A stretch of DNA of 10,426 nt from Pseudomonadota bacterium (GTDB taxonomy: Bacteria; Pseudomonadota; Alphaproteobacteria; Rhizobiales; Hyphomicrobiaceae). A program made the translations under genes and the position numbers. The stretch lies in the NCBI GenBank assembly GCA_021812845.1, contig JAKAML010000018.1:1-10426 (forward strand), given 5' to 3'. Below the pieces are notes generated by a model. The model searched no databases and was not told the DNA's origin. It saw only the letters and a list, made by a program, of their open reading frames with translations. Below, in pieces: positions 6,401-10,426 of this stretch. Position 1 is the first letter of the stretch. Each line of letters opens with the position of its first letter.

Positions 6401-6723
6401 TCTGGGTCGCCGCAGAGCTGGATCTCGTCGATGGCCAGGAACTCGACGTCGATGTCGCGCGGCATCGCCTCGACGGTGCAGACGTAGTAGCGCGCCCGCT
6501 CCGGGCGGATCTTCTCCTCGCCGGTGACGAGCGCAACCTTGTCGGCGCCGACGCGGGCCGCGATCTTGTCGTAGACCTCGCGCGCGAGCAGCCTGAGCGG
6601 CAGGCCGATCATGCCGCTCTCGTGGCCGAGCATCCGCTCGATGGCGAGGTGCGTCTTGCCGGTGTTGGTGGGACCGAGAACCGCCGTCACATGGCGGATG
6701 CGCGTCTCGAGATCGCTACCCAT
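3421..6723 (-). CDS. SUV3-like ATP-dependent RNA helicase with arginine/glycine-rich tail
   Basis: 1100 aa. Superfamily 2 motifs seen: Walker A GPTNTGKT (residues 17-24), Walker B DEIQ (99-102), TDAIGMGLNLD (225-235) and motif VI QIAGRAGR (262-269). GPTNTGKT with DEIQ and the block around SATRKFDG is the pattern of the mitochondrial SUV3 helicase family, which unwinds RNA for decay and has alphaproteobacterial relatives. Residues to about 814 are the conserved body. Residues 815-1059 are low-complexity: first Ala/Pro-rich, then a FIDVWRPRR block (899-907), then an Arg/Gly/Asp/Pro-rich stretch (975-1059) with GERP/GDRP-type units. A short ordered-looking end (DPDSPFAKL) closes the protein. The start at 6723 is chosen because MGSDLETRIRHVTAVLGPTN leads straight into motif I; the frame is open to 6951, but that extension is unlike the family. 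Coupled to the S4 gene by ATGA. Confidence 0.92.
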   Translation of the reverse strand: MGSDLETRIRHVTAVLGPTNTGKTHLAIERMLGHESGMIGLPLRLLAREVYDKIAARVGADKVALVTGEEKIRPERARYYVCTVEAMPRDIDVEFLAIDEIQLCGDPERGHTFTDRLLHARGRSETLLLGAQTMREAISDLIPGANFISRPRLSKLAYAGEKKITRLPSRSAVVAFSANEVYAIAELIRRQRGGTAVVLGALSPRTRNAQVALYQSGDVDFLVATDAIGMGLNLDVDHVAFSATRKFDGHGHRNLTPGELGQIAGRAGRHMNDGTFGVTGGAEPFSSDVVERLETHNFDSVRVLQWRNRDLDFATLDRLRDSLRETPREARLARARMADDVAALETVAADGEIAALAGSPVAVRLLWDVCQVPDYRKISSQNHAELVATLYKFLRGPDERIPEDWFQKQVAFADRTDGDIDTLANRIAHIRTWTFVSNRADWLEDPVHWQGRTREIEDQLSDALHERLTQRFVDKRTSALMKGMRDKDELNAEIRDDGAIEVENHFVGRLKGFVFFPDNQAEGIHGKAARSAAAQVLSRELSMRARRVAAAKADAFKLARNGRVLWRDEEIGRLEASDDPLKPRVVLTVDEHISGPDREKVQARLDQWIAEIAGDKLKPLVELQKAEDVTGLARGIAFRLTESSGVLKREVIAEEVKSLDQTARSQLRKYGVRFGAFNIFVPLLLKPAAAELLLTYWVLRGAEQAGLDPDKLPDPPRAGLTSVAADPAVPEPFYRAYGFHVCGPRAVRFDILERLADLIRPLLAFRATADNQAQPPKGSTGDGGFTVTPEMMSILGCSPDELSHVLRALGFRLDRRPAPVAPPVAAPAVSPAATEDAQPAPNPAADASDATGEIAAPPAAGEGVGAAEPAPPAVAEVAAAEPPASSEVPSDGKPPEPKFIDVWRPRRHRHEDGEGRHRGRGRNRGGQRRGDGQRAPTAAATGTKPGIEAASPGGDGSGDGTVGEAAAQAARQDGRHDRHRHQGRRSDRDRRGERSPGERPQGERADGPRSTDARPGARPPGEPTQGGRPQGERPYGDRPRQDRPRGDRPGGDRRRDERRAPEVVSSAPPRKGGADPDSPFAKLMALREALEKQSKGQGSQ

Positions 6724-6950
6724 CCCGTGTCCTGTCTCCGAAAGCTCCGCCCCGCCCGTCGCGCGTGCCGGCCGCGCACGAAGCACGCACGATGCCGACC
6801 GGTCGCGGTCGCCCTTGGCATTGCATTGGGGGCGGGCGAGATCAAGCGGTAGTTGCGCGGCGCTCGGGCCAACGACTGCGTGCGATGTCGGACGGTGCGT
6901 CTCCCCGGCCACGCTGCGTGCGATGCCGGCCTGCCGCCACGGGCAGGGCA

Positions 6951-6973
6951 CCGGCCGCGACGGCCTCGGCCGG
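6951..6973 (-). terminator. Possible hairpin after the DUF3108 gene
   Basis: Perfect 7-bp arms CCGGCCG (6951-6957) and CGGCCGG (6967-6973) around a 9-nt loop, about 27 nt past the DUF3108 stop on the minus strand. No T-run follows. In DNA this GC-rich such hairpins arise often, so the terminator reading is weak. Nothing else definite is visible in the 276-bp gap to the helicase, which must hold the helicase promoter unless it is read through from DUF3108. Confidence 0.25.
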
Positions 6974-6999
6974 GACGCTGCGCTCCGCGCCGGAGGGCG

Positions 7000-7953
7000 T
7001 CAGTGGGTCAGCGCGATCTGCCCGCGGCCCTTGGTGGTGATGTCCACGCGCTCGGCGGTCAGCATCGCCGTTCCCGCGCCGACCGGGATCGTCACCTGGT
7101 AGGGAACGACGAGATTGGCGCTCGGCACCGGCCTCAGCGAGATCTCGATGTTGCCGTTCTCGGCGAAGTTCTTCGTCTCCTCGTTCTGGCGGTAGCCGGC
7201 GATCGGCGTGTAGCGGACGCGACAGACGAAGCCGACTCCCGGCTGGCCCGACGGCCGCGCCTCGGCGATGCGCTGCTGGCGCCGGAACGACAAAGCGAGA
7301 TCGAACCGCTGCTTGCCGTCGAACACCTGCAGCTTGCGGTCGCACGGCCGCTGCGTGCTGCCGAGCGACAGCGCCATGACCGCACTCAGCGGGTCGAGCA
7401 CGTTGCGCTTGTGCTCGTCCCGGACCGGCACCGCGTCGGGCGGCGGCGGCTTGAGCGGCGCCACCGACAGACTCGACACCGCGCCGTCCTTGAAGCCCAT
7501 CTTGACGAGGCCGGACTTGTCGCGGCCGATGATGGCGCTCGAGTTGAAATTGAACGTGTAGGCGGTCGGCTTCGGGCCGCCGCCGAGCGCGGTACCGGCG
7601 CTGTTGGTCGTGCCCTTCCACTCGAAGGCGCCGAGCGGGGCGCGGATGTCGGCGAAGCCGGACAGCGAATAGTTCGCGGCGTCGACCTTCGACTGGAAGC
7701 GGAAGCGGCCGATGTCGAGCCCGCCGAAAGTGATCCGGTAGACGGCGTTGACCTCGGTCGGCCAGCCGGCTTCGCCGCGAGCGGAGTCGCTGCGTGACGG
7801 GTCGGCTGTGGCCTGATCTCCGAGCCCGCTCCACGGCCCGACGAGCGCGGCCAGCGCCGCCAGCAAGAGACCCGTTCTCCGCCGTCGTGCGGTGGCGCCC
7901 GCCCCCGCGATCCGTGGCGCGCGGCGGATGGTCTTGGAACGGCTGATCTGCAT
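7000..7953 (-). CDS. DUF3108 domain-containing secreted protein
   Basis: 317 aa. Arginines at 23-26 precede a hydrophobic run (28-40), and an ATA-type signal-peptidase site ends near residue 50, so export to the periplasm is expected; the n-region is longer than usual. The mature part is beta-rich: VYRITFGGLDIGRFRFQSKV (71-90), then FNFNSSAII, then a C-D-R-K-L-Q-V-F-D-G-K-x-R-F-D-L block (204-219), and a second cysteine at 244. That layout fits DUF3108, a family of unknown function common in alphaproteobacteria; C204 and C244 could form a disulfide. The ATG at 7953 has GGGGAAG 6 nt upstream. Divergent from rpmB. The gap to the helicase is 276 bp, so an operon is not required. Confidence 0.85.
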   Translation of the reverse strand: MQISRSKTIRRAPRIAGAGATARRRRTGLLLAALAALVGPWSGLGDQATADPSRSDSARGEAGWPTEVNAVYRITFGGLDIGRFRFQSKVDAANYSLSGFADIRAPLGAFEWKGTTNSAGTALGGGPKPTAYTFNFNSSAIIGRDKSGLVKMGFKDGAVSSLSVAPLKPPPPDAVPVRDEHKRNVLDPLSAVMALSLGSTQRPCDRKLQVFDGKQRFDLALSFRRQQRIAEARPSGQPGVGFVCRVRYTPIAGYRQNEETKNFAENGNIEISLRPVPSANLVVPYQVTIPVGAGTAMLTAERVDITTKGRGQIALTH

Positions 7954-7986
7954 GGAACGCTTCCCCGAGGCGGTACCAGACGCAAG

Positions 7987-8016
7987 CCTATGCGGTTACG
8001 GTCGGTTTTGGTCGAA
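7987..8016 (-). promoter_or_regulatory. Candidate promoter of the DUF3108 gene
   Basis: On the minus strand TTCGAC (8016-8011) and CATAGG (7992-7987) are separated by 18 bp and lie about 33 bp upstream of the start codon. Both hexamers are imperfect matches to the sigma70-type consensus. Position and local AT-richness support it more than the sequence does. Confidence 0.28.
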
Positions 8017-8204
8017 TGTGTGTCGCTGGGCGACGTGCACCGGACGCAGGACCCTTGCTGCGCGTCGGTTAAGAAAGCCTTCCGCCCCCCACCGGACGGC
8101 ACCGCGCCGGCCGCCACGCCCCCGGAAACGTCGGGCGAATGACGGGCAGACGGGGCGTCGAGGCGGGGGCGGCACCCATCGCCGACGCCGCGTCGAATGC
8201 CGCC

Positions 8205-8234
8205 TTGACGTCCCGGCGGCGTCTCACGTATAGA
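8205..8234 (+). promoter_or_regulatory. Sigma70-type promoter of rpmB
   Basis: TTGACG (8205-8210) and TATAGA (8229-8234) are separated by 18 bp, a close match to the housekeeping consensus and the best promoter in the window. A transcript would begin near 8240-8242, giving rpmB a leader of about 150 nt. A small GC hairpin (CGACG-CCG-CGTCG) lies just upstream of the -35 box. A strong constitutive promoter fits a ribosomal protein gene. Confidence 0.65.
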
Positions 8235-8242
8235 GCAGCGAA

Positions 8243-8341
8243 ATGGTCCCGCTGGCGGCTGCTGGCGGGCTCGTCGTTTCTATGATCCACACCCGGAGAT
8301 CCACACCCGGATCGAACCGCGATTTTCCGCGCGGACGGTAG
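8243..8341 (+). other. Possible 32-codon upstream ORF in the rpmB leader
   Basis: An ATG at 8243 lies only 8 nt past the -10 box, so the transcript could start almost at this codon (leaderless-style). The frame reads 32 codons to TAG 8339-8341, about 50 nt before the rpmB ATG. The predicted peptide begins [14 protein letters not shown] and resembles nothing I know. No Shine-Dalgarno sequence precedes it. It may be a chance frame, hence the low score. Confidence 0.18.
8284..8311. repeat. Exact 14-bp tandem duplication in the rpmB leader
   Basis: Two perfect adjacent copies of GATCCACACCCGGA (8284-8297, 8298-8311) lie between the promoter and the start codon. The unit is not a multiple of three and no frame is conserved across it. 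It may be a slippage product, or a paired site for an RNA- or DNA-binding protein. Confidence 0.8.
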
Positions 8342-8391
8342 GTCCCCGCAAGCTAGGCCGCCGACCGGACGCCGCGAAGGAGCTGAGACCC

Positions 8392-8688
8392 ATGACCAGG
8401 CGCTGTGAGCTGACCGGCAAGTTGCCGATGGCCGGAAACACCCGGAGCCACGCCGAGAACAAGAAGCGCCGGGTGTTCCGCCCGAACCTCTGCGACGTGA
8501 CGCTCATGAGCGAGAGCCTCGGCCGCAAGCTCCGCGTCAAGGTCTCGGCCCATGCGCTGAAGTCGGTCGAGCACCGCGGCGGCCTCGACGCCTTCCTGAT
8601 GAAGGCCCGCGACGAGGAGCTGTCGGCCCAGTGTCTGAAGCTCAAGCGCGACCTCGCCAAGGCCAAGGCCGACGCGCCCGCCGCCTGA
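8392..8688 (+). CDS. rpmB: 50S ribosomal protein L28
   Basis: 98 aa. The N-terminal half carries the L28 signature ([19 protein letters not shown], then [10 protein letters not shown]), followed by the RLRVSAxxLK-like block ([19 protein letters not shown]) and a basic helical end. E. coli L28 is 78 aa; the alphaproteobacterial form usually carries about 20 extra C-terminal residues, as here ([17 protein letters not shown]). The ATG at 8392 has AAGGAG 9 nt upstream, the clearest ribosome site in the window. It is transcribed alone from the promoter at 8205-8234 and converges on nth, with a 165-bp repeat element between the two stops. No intrinsic terminator with a T-run is seen after it, so the repeat hairpins may serve. 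Confidence 0.97.
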   Translation: MTRRCELTGKLPMAGNTRSHAENKKRRVFRPNLCDVTLMSESLGRKLRVKVSAHALKSVEHRGGLDAFLMKARDEELSAQCLKLKRDLAKAKADAPAA

Positions 8689-8738
8689 CCGGGCCCGACG
8701 CTCCCGAGCTTCCGACGTTCGACCGGCGGCGCGCCCCG

Positions 8739-8903
8739 AGTGTTCCGGCGCAAATATCTGCATTCCGTTCGTTGCGGGGTCGAGAGCAAAAGTCTGCGCC
8801 AAAGGAACACGAGCAAGCTTGTGTTTCTGGTGCAGTTTCAGGCGCAGTCGTTTGGCTGTCATGCCAGCCGCGCGTGGGAACCAAGTGACTGCGCCACAGC
8901 ACT
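8739..8903. repeat. 165-bp double-hairpin intergenic element, copy 2 (inverted)
   Basis: The reverse complement aligns to 2785-2949 over all 165 positions without gaps. Hairpin B lies at 8740-8810 and hairpin A at 8829-8903, both with more mismatches than copy 1, so this copy looks more decayed. The 34 bp at 8795-8828, covering the linker between hairpins and the inner edge of hairpin B, are identical to 2860-2893. The bounding dinucleotides are no longer TA. It sits 50 bp after the rpmB stop and 36 bp before the nth stop, between convergent genes, where strong hairpins could stop or stabilise transcripts from both sides. The remaining 8689-8738 and 8904-8939 show nothing else. Confidence 0.85.
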
Positions 8904-8939
8904 TGGACCCGCGGCCGCTCGCGTCTGGCCGAGATGCCA

Positions 8940-9638
8940 TTAGACCGTCTTGCCCTCGAACCGGCACAGCTCCTGGACCGGGCACCTCTCGCACGCCGGA
9001 TTGCGCGCCTTGCAGGTATAGCGCCCGTGCAGGATCAGCCAGTGGTGGGCGTGGAGGCCGTAGCGGGCCGGCACCAGCCGCACGAGATCGCGCTCGACCG
9101 CTTCCGGCGTCTTGCCGGACGACAGCCCGAGCCGGTGTGAGACGCGGAAGACGTGCGTGTCGACCGCCATCGTCGGATGCCCGAACGCCATGTTGAGAAC
9201 GACGTTCGCGGTCTTGCGGCCGACGCCTGGCAGCGCCTCGAGCGCCGCCCGGTCGTCCGGCACCTCGCCGCCGTGCTCCGCCACGAGCTTCTGCGACAGC
9301 AGGATCACGTTCTTCGCCTTGTTGCGGAAGAGACCGATGGTCTTGACGAGATCCCGCACCCGTTCCTCGCCCAGCGCGAGCATCTTGCCCGGCGTGTCGG
9401 CGAGCCGGAACAGGGCCCGCGTCGCCTTGTTGACGCCCACGTCGGTGGCCTGCGCGGAGAGCACCACGGCCACGAGCAGGGTATAGGCGTTGACGTGCTC
9501 GAGCTCCCCCTTGGGCTCCGGCTCGATCGCGGCGAAGCGGGCGAAAATTTCCTCCACAGGTGGTGCCGCAGCCTTGTGGCGAGGGCGTCCCGTCGTGGCC
9601 GCCGCGGCCTTCCTGGCCCCGCCCGTCGTCCTTTTCAT
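8940..9638 (-). CDS. nth: Endonuclease III (DNA glycosylase/AP lyase)
   Basis: 232 aa. It removes oxidised pyrimidines and cleaves at the abasic site in base-excision repair. The helix-hairpin-helix LPGVGRKTA (136-144) carries catalytic Lys142, and MAVDTHVFRV carries catalytic Asp160, equivalents of E. coli K120 and D138. The 4Fe-4S cysteines are C209, C216, C219 and C225 (C-X6-C-X2-C-X5-C). The first 25 residues are a basic Ala/Thr-rich extension absent from E. coli Nth, which is 211 aa. The start at 9638 (MKRTTGG) has a G-rich ribosome site (AAAGGGGGG) just upstream; the frame is open to 10094, but that part is antisense to DUF2244. Divergent from DUF2244 with only 45 bp between the starts, so the two promoters must overlap. 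Confidence 0.97.
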   Translation of the reverse strand: MKRTTGGARKAAAATTGRPRHKAAAPPVEEIFARFAAIEPEPKGELEHVNAYTLLVAVVLSAQATDVGVNKATRALFRLADTPGKMLALGEERVRDLVKTIGLFRNKAKNVILLSQKLVAEHGGEVPDDRAALEALPGVGRKTANVVLNMAFGHPTMAVDTHVFRVSHRLGLSSGKTPEAVERDLVRLVPARYGLHAHHWLILHGRYTCKARNPACERCPVQELCRFEGKTV

Positions 9639-9683
9639 CACACCCCCCTTTGAAAGCCCGACCACCGCGGTTAGCCTTCCCCC

Positions 9684-10205
9684 ATGACCGAACGCACGTC
9701 CGATCACCACACCCCAGCCGACGATCCGGCCTCCGACCGCGACCTTCACGTCGTCCTCACGGCCCATCGCTCGCTCGGCCCGCGCGGCTTCGTGACGCTC
9801 ATGAGCGTCTTCGGGTTCGTCTGCTTCGCCACCGGGCTCGTCTTCCTCACCCAGGGCGCATGGCCGGTGATGGGGTTCTTCGGCTTCGACGTCGCGCTTC
9901 TCTACCTCGCCTTCAAGCTCAACTACAGGTCCGGCCGGCTGCACGAGCTGATCGACCTGACGCCCGAGCGGCTGACGGTCACCCGCGTCCACCCGACCGG
10001 CCGCCGCGAGCGGTTCGATTTCAATCCCTACTGGGTGCGGGTGGCGCTCGAGGAGTGGCCGGACGGGCGGACCGACCTGCGGCTCGCCTCCCACGGCCAG
10101 GAATTCCCTTTCGCCCGCTTCCTGAACGACGAGGAGCGGCGGGAGTTTGCGAGCATCCTCGGCGATGCGCTGGTCACGGTGCGGAGCGCCTTCAGCGGCC
10201 GCTGA
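9684..10205 (+). CDS. DUF2244 domain-containing membrane protein
   Basis: 173 aa. A polar N-terminus (1-35) is followed by two closely spaced hydrophobic segments (about 36-57 and 60-78) and a cytoplasmic-looking beta-rich C-terminal half: LHELIDLTPERLTVTRVHPT, then RFDFNPYWVRV, then LASHGQEFPFARFLNDEERREF. This fits DUF2244, a family of unknown function in alphaproteobacteria. The ATG at 9684 has no good Shine-Dalgarno sequence (preceding bases TTAGCCTTCCCCC), which may mean weak or leaderless translation. Divergent from nth; I recall DUF2244 beside nth in related genomes but cannot check it here. It converges on the LysE-family gene with 21 bp between stops. No catalytic residues are recognised. 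Confidence 0.88.
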   Translation: MTERTSDHHTPADDPASDRDLHVVLTAHRSLGPRGFVTLMSVFGFVCFATGLVFLTQGAWPVMGFFGFDVALLYLAFKLNYRSGRLHELIDLTPERLTVTRVHPTGRRERFDFNPYWVRVALEEWPDGRTDLRLASHGQEFPFARFLNDEERREFASILGDALVTVRSAFSGR

Positions 10206-10226
10206 ACCCGGGCTCGGGGACCGGCA

Positions 10227-10426
10227 TCAGCCGGCCAGCGTGGACAGAGCGAGGGCGAGCCCGGCCACGACCACCGAGATTGCCCCGGCCCGATCGAGCC
10301 ACAATCGCCCGCGCGGCGAGCCGGCGGCCGCCGCGAGATGGCGGCCCGCGAGGCCATAGGCCGCGGCCGCCGCGAGCTCGAGCGCCAGGAACAGCAGCCC
10401 CGCCGCCATCACGCCGACGCTGACGA
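10227..10426 (-). CDS. C-terminal fragment of LysE/RhtB-family translocator
   Basis: About 65 codons are visible, running off the right edge; the stop is TGA at 10229-10227. Two hydrophobic segments (GVMAAGLLFLALELAAAAAY and ISVVVAGLALALS) flank a basic loop and the LWLDRAGA block. Many LysE-family amino-acid exporters end in a similar way (R-x-W-L-D-R-x-x-G-A followed by a last membrane helix). The start and the family's N-terminal motifs lie outside the window, so another small inner-membrane transporter cannot be excluded. It converges on DUF2244. Confidence 0.65.
   Translation of the reverse strand, partial: VSVGVMAAGLLFLALELAAAAAYGLAGRHLAAAAGSPRGRLWLDRAGAISVVVAGLALALSTLAG

Noticed and set aside
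3424..6852. 1142-codon plus-strand open frame opposite the helicase
   Set aside because: It is the antisense shadow of a strongly GC3-biased gene; its translation is rich in Arg/Leu/Val/Asp with no recognisable domain, while the minus strand carries clear helicase motifs.
6724..6951. N-terminal extension of the helicase frame
   Set aside because: The extra 76 residues are unlike the family and precede a start that leads straight into motif I.
8280..8816. 178-codon minus-strand frame across rpmB and the repeat element
   Set aside because: Its N-terminus resembles the frame starting at 2872 only because both read through copies of the same non-coding repeat; the rest is antisense to rpmB.
9639..10094. 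Long N-terminal extension of the nth frame
   Set aside because: It runs antisense through DUF2244, and Nth already has a complete start with a ribosome site at 9638.
1..10426. CRISPR arrays, phage genes, toxin-antitoxin or defence systems
   Set aside because: No regularly spaced direct repeats and no proteins of such families were seen; the genes are housekeeping types.

Overview
The window is GC-rich chromosomal DNA, and its gene content points to an alphaproteobacterium, most likely order Hyphomicrobiales (Rhizobiales). The evidence is a seven-iron ferredoxin of the FdxA type, a CarD/CdnL-type regulator, a SUV3-like RNA helicase with an arginine-rich tail, an S4-domain protein and a DUF3108 protein lying together, plus an L28 of alphaproteobacterial length. 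No species can be named from the sequence alone.

Layout. Left edge (2-265, +): C-terminal end of a probable thermonuclease-family protein. It converges on carD (464-1633, -), whose product has a 200-residue Lys/Ala/Pro-rich N-terminal tail ahead of an ordinary CarD module. A hairpin followed by a T-run (306-343) probably ends carD. The 596-bp carD upstream region (1634-2229) is unusually AT-rich for this DNA, contains three inverted repeats, and ends in a cluster of G-tracts next to the fdxA stop. Continuing upstream on the minus strand are fdxA (2230-2568), an Hsp15-like S4 protein (2948-3424), a long SUV3-like helicase (3421-6723, ATGA overlap with the S4 gene) and a secreted DUF3108 protein (7000-7953). 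The 276-bp gap 6724-6999 shows only a possible hairpin. Divergent from DUF3108 is rpmB (8392-8688, +), with a clear sigma70-type promoter and a 150-nt leader. Then come nth (8940-9638, -), DUF2244 (9684-10205, +) divergent from it, and the C-terminal end of a LysE-family exporter (10227 to the right edge, -).

Function. Helicase and S4 protein are translationally coupled and point to RNA metabolism or ribosome rescue; carD acts on transcription initiation; rpmB is ribosomal; nth is base-excision repair; fdxA is electron transfer. This is a housekeeping region, not a defence or mobile island.

The most notable non-genic structure is a pair of 165-bp intergenic elements (2785-2949 and 8739-8903). 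They are in opposite orientation, align without gaps at about 89% identity, and are each built of two consecutive long hairpins. The first copy supplies the stop codon of the S4 gene. They look like a non-autonomous mobile repeat (MITE- or BIME-like); the family is not one I can name.
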